DNA from: Ardenticatenaceae bacterium | GTDB lineage: Bacteria; Chloroflexota; Anaerolineae; Promineifilales; Promineifilaceae | Length of the DNA: 64,000 nucleotides | Direction of reading: 5' to 3' | NCBI GenBank assembly: GCA_030065875.1 | Contig: JASJCR010000001.1 | Location: 1-64,000 of the forward strand | Part shown: in pieces, positions 44,269 through 53,038 of the stretch | How positions within the stretch are numbered: position 1 is the first letter of the stretch | How the letters are laid out: each line of letters starts with the position of its first letter | Position numbers and translations under genes: made by a program | The notes under the pieces: generated by a model | Told to the model about the DNA's origin: nothing | The model's input: the letters and a program-made list of their open reading frames with translations, nothing else | Database searches by the model: none

Positions 44269-45112
44269 TCTTTTCCGCTATTTCCTCGTGATTTGTACTC
44301 TCTTTCCGATTTGAAACGGGTTGTGGGGCGGATAAGCCTGAAATTTCCGTTCTCGTCATGGAGATATTAAATATTGTATCTTGTCCTTCCATCGCCCGGT
44401 CGATGTTGTGGACATACATGATTTTTTGCCAGATTTTGCGGCTAAGCCCGCTGGTCAAATCTTCAATTTCGTTGACGGCCGCAACCGCCACTTCGTCATC
44501 AAACTCCTGGACATATAGGGCTGCGACCTTGCCAATTAAGGCCAACATTTCCGAACAGTAATCGAGGTAACGGGTTAATTCAAAAAGGGTGAGCGTTGAT
44601 GGGGGTGAATGTTCCGTGCTGCGGCCGTCACCCAAAACGTGCTCCGGATCTTTGGTTAACTGGTGCATGTCCACCACGTGAGCCAGCGATCGCAGCTCAT
44701 GGAGGGCGTCCAGCGTACGCTGCCGTTTAAGGCGGCGTTCTGACTGCAGGAGGAAGAAAATGCCCGCCCCGCTCAGCACGGCCGCGTTAATCCCCGCTTC
44801 AAACACCTGAATCGTTTCCGTAAATTGAACAACCCCTTCGGTAAACTGCAGCTTTGACCAGATAAAATAGGCCACTGTCAAAACCAACATAAGCAGTAGA
44901 CCGGCGATGCTGATCCGGACCGGGAGAATCGGCCGGGAGATCCATTCCGCCCGGGCATCCGCCTGCTCGGCATGCGATTTTAATTCCGCACATACCTTGA
45001 CGATGTTGCGCTCGGAAAATCGCTCGTGAATGCGTAAGCGCAGTTGTTCTATTTGTTTAACCAGAAGGTTCGGATTTAGGCTGCTATAAGGCATCGATAT
45101 CGTTAGCTCCAT
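44261..45112 (-). CDS. Uncharacterised two-helix membrane protein, first gene of operon (283 aa)
   Basis: A cytoplasmic N-terminal helical region (about residues 1-64) is followed by two membrane helices (VRISIAGLLLMLVLTVAYFI at about 66-86 and AGINAAVLSGAGIFFLLQ at about 105-124). A long soluble helical domain follows (HELRSLAHVVDMHQLTKDPE, LTRYLDYCSEMLALIGKVAA). No enzyme motif is seen. It heads a three-gene overlapping operon and is divergent from an FMN-reductase/carboxypeptidase pair. Confidence 0.65.
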   Translation of the reverse strand: MELTISMPYSSLNPNLLVKQIEQLRLRIHERFSERNIVKVCAELKSHAEQADARAEWISRPILPVRISIAGLLLMLVLTVAYFIWSKLQFTEGVVQFTETIQVFEAGINAAVLSGAGIFFLLQSERRLKRQRTLDALHELRSLAHVVDMHQLTKDPEHVLGDGRSTEHSPPSTLTLFELTRYLDYCSEMLALIGKVAALYVQEFDDEVAVAAVNEIEDLTSGLSRKIWQKIMYVHNIDRAMEGQDTIFNISMTRTEISGLSAPQPVSNRKESTNHEEIAEKNE

Positions 45113-45263
45113 TGGTAATCAATCTATTTATCTGATTCATTATTCACAAGAATATGAACCAGCACAAAGCCCTCATAGAATAGCTGAAGTCTGCCGGACG
45201 GTCTATTATAAAAATGGCATTATCAGAAATGGCGGGATAACCAAGTCAGATAAAATAAGCATC

Positions 45264-45800
45264 ATGAACCAATACGCATTTGTCAATGGAAGTTCTCGAA
45301 AAGACGGGAATTCACTGCAGCTGGCTCGCTATGCGGCCTCTTTTCTGCCAGAAGAATCGCAGCAAACCTGGTTGAATTTGCGCGAGCTCGATATGCCCCA
45401 ATTTGAGGATATCCGTCACTCTATCGGCGTTTATCCGGCCCCTCAGGGAGATATGGCCACACTGCTCGAGGCGACACTGGCGGCCACCGACCTGGTCATG
45501 GTGACCCCTCTTTACTGGTACACCGTTTCAGCTCCGATGAAGCTCTATCTCGATCACTGGAGCGCCTGGATGCGGGTGCCAAATTTAAATTTTAAACCGC
45601 GTATGAACAATAAGAGGATGTGGGCTGTCTCCGTCAGTTCTGGCAAAATAGAAAGCGCCCAGGCTATGTTTAAAACGCTGGAGCTGTGCGCTGAGTATAT
45701 GGGGATGAAATGGCAGGGCGTTTTGTGGGGAAACGGGTCAAAACCGGGTGATATTATGAGCGATCAGGATGCATTAAATGCGGCCAAAAATTTTTTTTAG
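45264..45800 (+). CDS. NAD(P)H-dependent FMN reductase-like protein
   Basis: The 178-aa flavodoxin-fold protein begins YAFVNGSSRKDGNSLQLARY, with the FMN phosphate-binding loop, and carries DLVMVTPLYWYTVSAPMKLY, the flavin-ring segment typical of NADPH-dependent FMN reductases and WrbA relatives. It probably reduces flavin or quinones. Its 3' end overlaps the next gene by 23 bp, so the two are co-translated, although any link between a reductase and a secreted carboxypeptidase is not obvious. Confidence 0.85.
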   Translation: MNQYAFVNGSSRKDGNSLQLARYAASFLPEESQQTWLNLRELDMPQFEDIRHSIGVYPAPQGDMATLLEATLAATDLVMVTPLYWYTVSAPMKLYLDHWSAWMRVPNLNFKPRMNNKRMWAVSVSSGKIESAQAMFKTLELCAEYMGMKWQGVLWGNGSKPGDIMSDQDALNAAKNFF

Positions 45801-46800
45801 TACTCCCTTCATCATACTGTTTTTGATCCTCGTTTCGTGTCAGGGGAATTCATCGGGGACAACCGAAGTGGCGGCTTCCCTACCAACGGTTGCCCCGACC
45901 ATTGAGCTGCCGACGCTGACGCCGACGATAACCTCCACGCCAACAGCTACGGCTACGGCGACCGCCACGCCGACGTTAACGCCTACCCCTACCAATACAC
46001 CCGTCGTCGTATTTGCGACAGAAACGCCAACCGCGGCCGTCCCTTCCGGGCTAAATGTCGCCTTGGAAGAACGCTTTGGCAACTCGTGGTGGAATTACGA
46101 TCTGTTAGCTTATCATATTGGGCAGGGGGAAAAACGGATCGTGGTGGTTGGGGGTATCCACGGTGGGTATGAGTGGAATACGATTTTATTGGCGTATGAT
46201 TTGCTGGATACGTTTGATGGAGACCCAACCCTTCTGCCGGAAAATGTCACCCTGACCATTATCCCTTCAGCGAACCCTGATGGTCAATTTAAAACGACCA
46301 GCAAGCTCGGCCGGTTTGCGGTCGAGGATGTCAGCGAAGACACCACATTTGGGCGCACCAACGGCCATGAGGTTGATTTAAACCGAAATTGGGATTGCAA
46401 TTGGGAACCGACCGGTTTTTGGCGTTCCCAGCCAATTAGTGGTGGAGATGTTCCTTTTTCGGAGACGGAATCCACGTCACTGCGAGATTTCTTGTTAAAA
46501 GTCGAGGCTGATGTGGTTATTTTTCTGCACAGCGCCTTTTCTGGGGTGTTCCCCGGCCGCTGCAATGTCGATCACGCTCCTTCGATTGAACTGGCTGAAA
46601 TTTATGCCACCGCATCCGGTTACCCCTTTTACGAAGAAGGATTTACCGCGTATGTAGTCACTGGAGACGCCAGTGATTATTTGGCTTCCATTGACGTGCC
46701 CGCTTTTTCGGTTGAACTCGATAATCATACTTCCCTTGATTATGAGGAAAATCTGGCCGGTCTGCAGGCGGTAATCGCCGCTGTTGCCGATCGGGAATAG
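45778..46800 (+). CDS. Secreted M14-type metallocarboxypeptidase lipoprotein
   Basis: The 340-aa lipoprotein has a signal peptide ending in lipobox LVSC (near residue 21), a long Thr/Pro linker (about 33-85) and an M14-like domain from about 95. Candidate zinc ligands are GGIHGGYEWN (His128, Glu132) and VIFLHSAF (His251). Substrate-binding residues are in VDLNRNWDC (Asn202, Arg203), and the general base is in FSVELDN (Glu313). It should trim peptides outside the membrane. The Thr/Pro linker uses repetitive ACG/CCG codons. A closely related domain is fused to a kinase at 49269-51140. Confidence 0.82.
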   Translation: MRPKIFFSTPFIILFLILVSCQGNSSGTTEVAASLPTVAPTIELPTLTPTITSTPTATATATATPTLTPTPTNTPVVVFATETPTAAVPSGLNVALEERFGNSWWNYDLLAYHIGQGEKRIVVVGGIHGGYEWNTILLAYDLLDTFDGDPTLLPENVTLTIIPSANPDGQFKTTSKLGRFAVEDVSEDTTFGRTNGHEVDLNRNWDCNWEPTGFWRSQPISGGDVPFSETESTSLRDFLLKVEADVVIFLHSAFSGVFPGRCNVDHAPSIELAEIYATASGYPFYEEGFTAYVVTGDASDYLASIDVPAFSVELDNHTSLDYEENLAGLQAVIAAVADRE

Positions 46801-46801
46801 C

Positions 46802-48862
46802 TCATTGCCCGCCATCAACCATCACCGGCTGCCAGACCGGCATTCGTTCTTCAACCGTTGAATTGGTGACTCGTTCCGGCTCGCTGCTGTCTATCTGAAG
46901 GGCGAAGATGTCGCGGTTTGAAGAATCACTGACACGAGCGTGATACAAAATCCACAAGCCGTCTGGGGACCAGCTGGGAAAAAACGCGTCCTGGGCGGCT
47001 GGGGTAATCGGCCGCTGTCCGCTGCCATCCGCATTCATCAGATAAATTCGCGACCGCTCATCCCCGTCGGTGACCTGATACAGCAGTTGGCTGCCGTCCG
47101 GAGACCACAGCGGAAAAACACTTTCATCCAGACCAAAGGTCAGCTGCTCTTGAAATGAACCATCGCGATTCATCAAAAAAATTTGCCGGCGATTGTCGAT
47201 TCGTCGATGAAAGGCGATTCGCTGCCCATCTGGTGACCAGGCAGGTCCAAAATCATCAACCGCATTGTCGGTGAGCTGCCGCACATCGGTCCCATCGACG
47301 TCAACGATGAAAATTTCAAAATCGCTGTCTCGATTCGAATGAAAAGCGATAAAGTTGCCGTTTGGTGACCACCTGGGGAAAGCATCATCAGCCGATGATT
47401 GGGTGAGGTTGCGCTGTCCGCCCCCGCGATTGTCCATCAGATATACTTCCCAATTGCCGTCCTGAAAAGTGTGATAGGCAATAAAGCGGCCGTCCGGCGA
47501 CCACACCGGGCCAAAATCGTTTGCGGGATCGGTGGTAAGCTGAAATTCACGATCCTGATCAAGCGGCCGCACAAAAATGTCGTAATTCCCGTTACGGTTG
47601 GAAGCGTAGCCGATAAATCCACTGCCCCCACCCCAGGAATCTGACAGGAGTGAAGGACCCGCTGGTGTCGGTGTTTCGGTGGGCTGTGGAACGGGTGTGG
47701 GCAGCACCGTTTCCTGAGGGGTTGGCTGGATGGCGTTTTCAGACTCACCTTCGGGATCCGGCACGATTTGGGTCACCACCACCACGACCTGGGTGGGTTC
47801 GTCCGTTGGGGATGGGGCAAATAGGGTGTCGCGCATCAACCACAACCCGCCACTGGCCAAAATAAGCACGGCAACAATAGTCAAAATCGGAAACAGCCAG
47901 GCCGGTCGGCCGCTGCCCGTTGGCGTTTGGAAATCACTTTCCGGGTCTGAAAACGGGATGGGGTGAGGCAAATCCGCCACGGCCGGATCTACAATCGTTT
48001 CCATTTGCGGTTGAATATCAGTTATGAGCGGATCGGTCGCGATTGGCGACGCATCTTGCCCCTCCGCCGCTATTTTAAACAGATTATACAGCTCGCCCGC
48101 TGATGAAGGGCGTTGGTCCGGGTCTTTGGCCATCGCTGCATCGATTAACGCCTGGAATTGGGCGGGTATATTTCCCAGATAGGCGGTTAAGCGCGGGATC
48201 GGTTCATAAACGTGCTGATACAAAACCGAAGCGGTTGTTTCTCCGCGGAAAGGTTGCTGGCCGGTTAACATTTCAAACAAAATCACGCCGAGCTGATATA
48301 CATCGGTGCGGGCGTCTAATGGTTTGCCCTGCGCCTGTTCAGGGGCCATGTAGTGGGCAGTTCCAATAATTGATGAGGTTTGCGTTCCCTCGGTCATGCG
48401 GGCGATACCAAAATCGGCCAGGTAAGCCATTTCATCATCATCAAAAAGAATGTTAGCCGGTTTGAGGTCGCGATGGATCACCTGATGGTTGTGGGCGCGA
48501 TCAAGGGCGGCACAAAGCCGCCGCATCATCTGATCGATAAATGATGGGTCCAGCGGCTGGCCGGTCATGCGATCTTGAAGCGTGCCCCCTTTCATCAGGC
48601 GCATGACGATAAAAGCGGTCTCATCTAAGCGGCCGAAATCATACACCGGCACAATGGCATTGGCTTCCAGCTGGGCGATGGTGCGGGCTTCATTGGTGAA
48701 ACGCCTTTCTGAGTCTGAATCGGTTAGCAAATGGCCGTGAAGCACTTTTATGGCCACCTCACGCTGAAAATGGGGGTCAAACGCCCGGTAAACGCGAGAC
48801 ATCCCTCCTTCTCCAAGCAGTTCGAGTATGTTGTAGCGATCGATGGTTTCTGGCAAATTCAT
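46802..48862 (-). CDS. Ser/Thr protein kinase with C-terminal TolB-like beta-propeller
   Basis: About 686 aa from the ATG at 48862; an upstream in-frame start lies inside the hairpin repeat. The kinase domain (about 8-270) has LLGEGGMSRVYRA, VAIKVLHG, HRDLKPANIL and DFGIARM. A membrane helix is near 322-345 (LFPILTIVAVLILASGGLWL), then a Pro/Thr linker and six PD40/TolB-like blades (PVWSPDGRFIAYHTFQDGNW, PRWSPNGNFIAFHSNRDSDF and others). It ends 2 bp from the convergent carboxypeptidase. The propeller is probably the extracellular sensor. The hairpin repeat at 48884-49016 forms its 5' region. Confidence 0.9.
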   Translation of the reverse strand: MNLPETIDRYNILELLGEGGMSRVYRAFDPHFQREVAIKVLHGHLLTDSDSERRFTNEARTIAQLEANAIVPVYDFGRLDETAFIVMRLMKGGTLQDRMTGQPLDPSFIDQMMRRLCAALDRAHNHQVIHRDLKPANILFDDDEMAYLADFGIARMTEGTQTSSIIGTAHYMAPEQAQGKPLDARTDVYQLGVILFEMLTGQQPFRGETTASVLYQHVYEPIPRLTAYLGNIPAQFQALIDAAMAKDPDQRPSSAGELYNLFKIAAEGQDASPIATDPLITDIQPQMETIVDPAVADLPHPIPFSDPESDFQTPTGSGRPAWLFPILTIVAVLILASGGLWLMRDTLFAPSPTDEPTQVVVVVTQIVPDPEGESENAIQPTPQETVLPTPVPQPTETPTPAGPSLLSDSWGGGSGFIGYASNRNGNYDIFVRPLDQDREFQLTTDPANDFGPVWSPDGRFIAYHTFQDGNWEVYLMDNRGGGQRNLTQSSADDAFPRWSPNGNFIAFHSNRDSDFEIFIVDVDGTDVRQLTDNAVDDFGPAWSPDGQRIAFHRRIDNRRQIFLMNRDGSFQEQLTFGLDESVFPLWSPDGSQLLYQVTDGDERSRIYLMNADGSGQRPITPAAQDAFFPSWSPDGLWILYHARVSDSSNRDIFALQIDSSEPERVTNSTVEERMPVWQPVMVDGGQ

Positions 48863-48883
48863 GGTTTTGGAAAAAGGGGTTAA

Positions 48884-49016
48884 ATACACTGTTACAAAAA
48901 TATTCTTAACTACTTTTTTTAGAGACGCCATTTTGCCGCAGCCGAATGAATTCGGCCGCTACGGAAACCGAAACGCGATAAATCGCGTAAAAACTATCCG
49001 GTTTCGGTCTCCATGG
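48884..49016 (-). repeat. Hairpin-rich dispersed repeat, copy 2 (upstream of propeller kinase)
   Basis: Nearly the same as 1-145 in reverse complement, except for a few bases lost from the first inner hairpin (ACCGGATAGTTTTTACGCG in place of the full GATAAATC hairpin) and a T-to-C change in the GAATTCATTC loop. The outer stem and tail are kept. It ends 22 bp before the kinase start codon and reads toward it. Confidence 0.8.
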
Positions 49017-49092
49017 CCGATGGATTTATTCATCGGCCAAGAAATGTGGCAACACGGTTAAAAATTAAGAAAACATTTGTTACGCAGTGTTA
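49011..49092 (+). repeat. Hairpin-rich dispersed repeat, second arm in opposite orientation
   Basis: CCATGGCCGATGGATTTATT and CATCGGCCAAG form a hairpin, followed by a tail (TTAAGAAAACATTTGTTACG, CAGTGTTAAG) similar to the tails at 1-145 and 16735-16823. It shares the central CCATGG with the copy at 48884-49016, so two elements lie back to back. Confidence 0.65.
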
Positions 49093-49120
49093 AGTGGATC
49101 ACAATAAGTTTTATAAAAAA

Positions 49121-49195
49121 ATGTCCGCAGATTACGCAGATGGCCGCAGATTAGAAAGAGAAATCTGTGAAAATCTGCGTAATCTGCGGACAATT
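49121..49195. repeat. Dispersed repeat with GCAGATT / AATCTGCG words, copy 2
   Basis: GTCCGCAGATTACGCAGATG and the reverse words AATCTGCGTAATCTGCGGAC flank AAGAGAAATCTGTG. It matches the repeat at 15095-15165. The 400-bp gap between the two kinase genes is filled by repeats only. Confidence 0.65.
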
Positions 49196-49268
49196 TTTTT
49201 GAAAAGATTTTGTAAATCACTTAAATGTCTCAACTGTCCAGTATCTTTGATTTGGATTCTCCGATTTT

Positions 49269-51140
49269 CTATTGGGCGGCGGCATAATCAATCACTTCAC
49301 GGATACCGCGGCTGTGGATATCCCAATTGTAATTGGAATAGCTTCGAAGCAAAATGGCAATGGCCGGTATCCCCTGCTGATCCAGCCAGTTGGTGCCATC
49401 ACCATTGACGTCATAGCTGGCGACATTTTCAAAATCAGAGAGGGGGAAGCGGCTGCCGCTGGCGTACGATTGCGCTAGATCAATCGAAACCTGGCTGACT
49501 TCCTGACAACCGCCGGGAGAAACCAGGCCGGAAGTGGCTCGGGCTTCCCAAAAAACAACCCCTACCGGATTTACCTGCCGTATAAATTCAGCTAAAACCT
49601 GGGTTTCCGGTTCGGAAAACGGCCGCTCTCCGCCGCTGACCGGCTGCTGAGCCCAGCGGGCGTCAGCCACCCAGTCGCAATCCCAATTTCGATTGAGATC
49701 GACCCCGTTGCCATTGAGGCGGCCGGGCAGTTCTCCCGGGTCGATGGGGCTGTCCGGATTTGCCACCGGAATGACATAAACAGATACATTTGCGGGCAGA
49801 TCGGCCGGTTGGTTTTTGAGAATTTCTATAAGCTGCTGAGCGATGCCCACCGTTGCCGGGGCAAAACCGGCATGCAGACCGCCGATAAAAATGATGGGAT
49901 TTTCCCCCTGCCCAAATTGATAGACTTCAAGCGGATTACCAGCTGCAGATCGGCCGATTTCACGGAGGGTGAAAGAGGGTGGTTCCGGGGTAGCGGTTGG
50001 CGGCTGTAGGGTTTCAGTCGGCGGGGGAAGCGAAGGAGGAGGCGGTTCGCTTTCCACCGTTTCCGGCGGTGAAGTTGCGATTTGAGTCACCACAACCACC
50101 ACGACCTCCGGTGTTTCCGAAACGTCAACCGCAACAGGATTTGTCAGGATTCCCCCATCAAAAAAGGAAAAGGCCAGCCAACCGAGTATCACCAGGGCGG
50201 TCAGACCGAGCCCTCCCCAAACCCATCGTGAGAAATTACCTTTGACCTCGTTGACGGGTTGAGAAAGCGGTATGGAACCATGTGGCTTGCTGATCGGATT
50301 GACTTTTGGAATCTCCGGTTGTGATGGCGTGGACGCAATGGGTTCCGGCTGGCGGCCGAAGCGGCGGTATAGTGCTCCGGCCGAGGGGGGCCGATCAGCC
50401 GGCTGTTTGGCCATCGCGCTTTGGATGACATTTTCCAGATAAGTTGGAAGTCCCTGGGCGTGGGTGCTCAGCGGCGGCACCGGTTCAGCCACGTGTTTCA
50501 TGACCAATTCGGTGATGCTGCTCCCTTCAAACGGCCGGTGGCCGGTCAGCATTTCGTATAGAATTACCCCCATTTGATATACATCGGTTCTTGGGTCTAA
50601 ATCTTCCCCCCGGGCTTGTTCCGGAGCCATATAGCTGGGGGTACCGATCACTGATCGGGTTTGAGTGCCTTCGATGACCCGGGCGATTCCAAAGTCAGCC
50701 AGATAGGGAACCCCCTGATCATCAAACATGATATTGCCGGGTTTTAAATCACGATGAACAATTTTATTGGCGTGAGCTTTGTCAAGGGCGGCACACATGC
50801 GGCCGAGGATCGTATCGATGTCATCCCAAGACAATCGACCTTGAGCCAGTCGGTCTTCAAGCGTGCCCCCCGTCATAAGGCGCATGACCATGTAGGGGTG
50901 ACCGTCATGGATGCCAAAATCATAAACCGGAACGATGGCAAAATGCTCGAGGTTGGCAATAACGCGCGCCTCATTTTCAAAGCGCTGCTCCAGGATCGGT
51001 GTCGTTAAACCAGACCCATCGATGAGTTTAACCGCCACCTCTCGTTGAAAGGCGGGATCCTTGGCCAGGTATACTTTTGCCATCCCGCCGCGACCGATTT
51101 GTTTTAGCAGTTGATACCGACCAATCTGAGTGATCTTCAT
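49269..51140 (-). CDS. Ser/Thr protein kinase fused to a degenerate M14 carboxypeptidase-like domain
   Basis: About 623 aa from the ATG at 51140. The kinase (about 8-268) has QIGRGGMAKVYLA, VAVKLID, HRDLKPGNIM, DFGIARV and GTPSYMAPEQA. A membrane helix lies near 313-335, then a Pro/Thr linker and an M14-like domain (about 400-622) homologous to the secreted enzyme at 45778: VDLNRNWDCDW and QPVSGGERPFSEPE match VDLNRNWDCNW and QPISGGDVPFSETE. Catalytic positions are changed: only the first His (H423) and NR remain; HGGYE reads HAGFA, the His of IFLHSAF is Ala, and the Glu of FSVELDN is Leu. It is probably a peptide-sensing pseudoenzyme. Confidence 0.9.
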   Translation of the reverse strand: MKITQIGRYQLLKQIGRGGMAKVYLAKDPAFQREVAVKLIDGSGLTTPILEQRFENEARVIANLEHFAIVPVYDFGIHDGHPYMVMRLMTGGTLEDRLAQGRLSWDDIDTILGRMCAALDKAHANKIVHRDLKPGNIMFDDQGVPYLADFGIARVIEGTQTRSVIGTPSYMAPEQARGEDLDPRTDVYQMGVILYEMLTGHRPFEGSSITELVMKHVAEPVPPLSTHAQGLPTYLENVIQSAMAKQPADRPPSAGALYRRFGRQPEPIASTPSQPEIPKVNPISKPHGSIPLSQPVNEVKGNFSRWVWGGLGLTALVILGWLAFSFFDGGILTNPVAVDVSETPEVVVVVVTQIATSPPETVESEPPPPSLPPPTETLQPPTATPEPPSFTLREIGRSAAGNPLEVYQFGQGENPIIFIGGLHAGFAPATVGIAQQLIEILKNQPADLPANVSVYVIPVANPDSPIDPGELPGRLNGNGVDLNRNWDCDWVADARWAQQPVSGGERPFSEPETQVLAEFIRQVNPVGVVFWEARATSGLVSPGGCQEVSQVSIDLAQSYASGSRFPLSDFENVASYDVNGDGTNWLDQQGIPAIAILLRSYSNYNWDIHSRGIREVIDYAAAQ

Positions 51141-51319
51141 TAAAATCAGATCCTTTTTTTGCTCCGCTTTTCCCTCTTCCTGATGTGTGTGTCCCTTATT
51201 CACCTTTCTTTAATCTTACAAGGTGAAAAATTATTAACTTTTGGGATAATATAGCAACTTCAACGCTTTGACCATCGAAAAACCGTGAAACAAATCGCCT
51301 GCAAAAAAATGGAGACCAC

Positions 51320-52174
51320 ATGAAGCCTGCTGTTTGTATTGCAACCGTTGGAGGACAACCTCAATTAATCACCTATTATCTGGATGGGCTCATTGAGAAA
51401 AGGGAACGAATAGAAAAGTTAATTTTGCTTCGTTTATCCCCACGCAACGCCCGCCTGCAGCAGGCGCATTCGAGGTTAATGGTCGAATTAAGGAGCGGCC
51501 GGTATCCGGGACTCAATGCTGAGTGGTTTACGTTAGCCGTTAACGGGTTTCCCCTTGAAGATATTCGCTCAACGGCCGAGGCGGATGCCGCCAGCTCAGC
51601 GATACACCAATTAATTCACGGGTTAAAGCTGGAGGGAAATCGCCTTCACGTTGGGGTGACCGGCGGGCGACGCATGTTGGGGATGGTGACGATGTCGACG
51701 GCGATGCTCAACTTTGATCGTAACGATCGCCTGTGGCACATGCACACGCCAGACGAGTTTAGAAAAGAAGCGCGTGGTGGAAACATCATGCACATCCCGG
51801 ACGGCATTGATTTTAAATTAATCGAAGTACCGATTCTACCTTTGGGCCACTATTTTGCGCAGCTGCACGGCTTTGGGGGGGTGACCCAACAGCGTTTTGT
51901 CCTCAATCAACAGGAAAAAGAGCGGGCGCAGCGGGTCGTCGACCAATTGACTCGCCGTCAAAAAGAAGTGCTGGCTTTGCTGGCTCGTGGCCAATCGCCT
52001 ACTGAAGCGGCCAAAACCCTTAAGGTAACGGTGGCTACGATCAATACCCACAAAACCGTTATCTTTGCTTGCTGTCGAAACGAGTGGGGGTTTCCGACTG
52101 ATGAGCGCCTGACCTACTATTTCTTGCAGAAAAAATTTGAGATGCACTTTCGAGATGATCAGTCTTTTTCTTAA
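51320..52174 (+). CDS. CARF-like (NE0113/ring-nuclease-related) domain fused to a LuxR-type HTH
   Basis: The 284-aa protein begins VCIATVGGQPQLITYYLDGL, then EDIRSTAEADAASSAIHQLI, and VGVTGGRRMLGMVTMSTAML with TGGRRM at residues 114-119. These parts and their order resemble CRISPR-associated NE0113/CARF ring-nuclease-like proteins (GGSPQ, DIR, GGRKxM). From residue 210 a LuxR-like HTH follows (LTRRQKEVLALLARGQSPTE, VTVATINTHKTVIFACC). No CRISPR array or cas gene lies in the window. It is divergent from the pseudo-carboxypeptidase kinase. Likely a nucleotide-responsive transcription factor; function inferred. Confidence 0.75.
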   Translation: MKPAVCIATVGGQPQLITYYLDGLIEKRERIEKLILLRLSPRNARLQQAHSRLMVELRSGRYPGLNAEWFTLAVNGFPLEDIRSTAEADAASSAIHQLIHGLKLEGNRLHVGVTGGRRMLGMVTMSTAMLNFDRNDRLWHMHTPDEFRKEARGGNIMHIPDGIDFKLIEVPILPLGHYFAQLHGFGGVTQQRFVLNQQEKERAQRVVDQLTRRQKEVLALLARGQSPTEAAKTLKVTVATINTHKTVIFACCRNEWGFPTDERLTYYFLQKKFEMHFRDDQSFS

Positions 52175-52983
52175 AGATCAATTTGCTCGAGCCAATCTGC
52201 GGCCGCCGGAATGCGCTTTTTATCTCTTAATTCCAAAATTAAACGGGGATCAGCGTCAATTCCTTTAAGGGCCGAAAGGACCGCAAACCAATTTATGCTT
52301 CCTTGTCCAGGGGCCCAATGGCGATCGGAGATGCCGTCATTGTCCTGCAAATGCACGTGCCCTAATTGAGGGGCCACCTGCTGAAGCCAGCTGTCGACCG
52401 ATGGGCCACCATAGGTGTGGCTGATATGGGCGTGGCCTGTATCGATGCTGTGTTTTAAAAATGGATGGTCAAAAGAAGAAATTAATGTTTTGAGGGGGCC
52501 GGAATTTTTGTCAAAAATATTTTCCACCACAACGGTACATTTGATTTTCGCCGCCTGTTCCAGAATTGGTCCCAGGAACTCGTGAGCTAAATCGATAAAT
52601 AAATTTAAATCGGTTGAGTGAGGCAGGTAAGCGTCCCCAAAAAAGAAAAATGGGCTGTGAACAACCATGTGGGTTCCGTTTATCTCGGCCGCAAAATCCA
52701 AAGCCTGCATCAAGCGTTCGTGGATAACCGCCTTAATTTTTGGGTCCATTGGTGAAATCGACATGCCGATGAAGGGGGCGTGGATGCCAATTCGCCCGGT
52801 AAACCCATCCAGCAATTGATTGATCTGATTGGTGATGGGGCGCCAATCGTTATCAAAAATTCCCCGGCGAACCGGTTCTTGAATTTCCAAGTCACGACCG
52901 CCTTCAAGCAGCCAGGAGGTTAGCTCGGGTAACTCTTCGCTGAGCAATGCCGCTCCGATTTTTCGATTTACGTGATTCGCCAT
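52171..52983 (-). CDS. Sugar-phosphate isomerase/epimerase-type TIM barrel (xylose isomerase-like)
   Basis: About 270 aa from the ATG at 52983 (MANHVNRKIGAALLSEELPE). AP-endonuclease-2-like features are IGIHAPFIGMSI, NGTHMVVHSPFF, CTVVVENIF, HSIDTGHAHISH and LGHVHLQDNDG, which contribute the metal-binding His/Glu/Asp. The reaction is probably on a sugar or inositol derivative. It converges on the CARF-LuxR gene with a four-base overlap at the stops. Confidence 0.85.
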   Translation of the reverse strand: MANHVNRKIGAALLSEELPELTSWLLEGGRDLEIQEPVRRGIFDNDWRPITNQINQLLDGFTGRIGIHAPFIGMSISPMDPKIKAVIHERLMQALDFAAEINGTHMVVHSPFFFFGDAYLPHSTDLNLFIDLAHEFLGPILEQAAKIKCTVVVENIFDKNSGPLKTLISSFDHPFLKHSIDTGHAHISHTYGGPSVDSWLQQVAPQLGHVHLQDNDGISDRHWAPGQGSINWFAVLSALKGIDADPRLILELRDKKRIPAAADWLEQIDL

Positions 52984-53038
52984 ATTGATTCTTACTCCAT
53001 CATTGGTCAATTCTGAATTTTTGAGAGACCATAACCTG

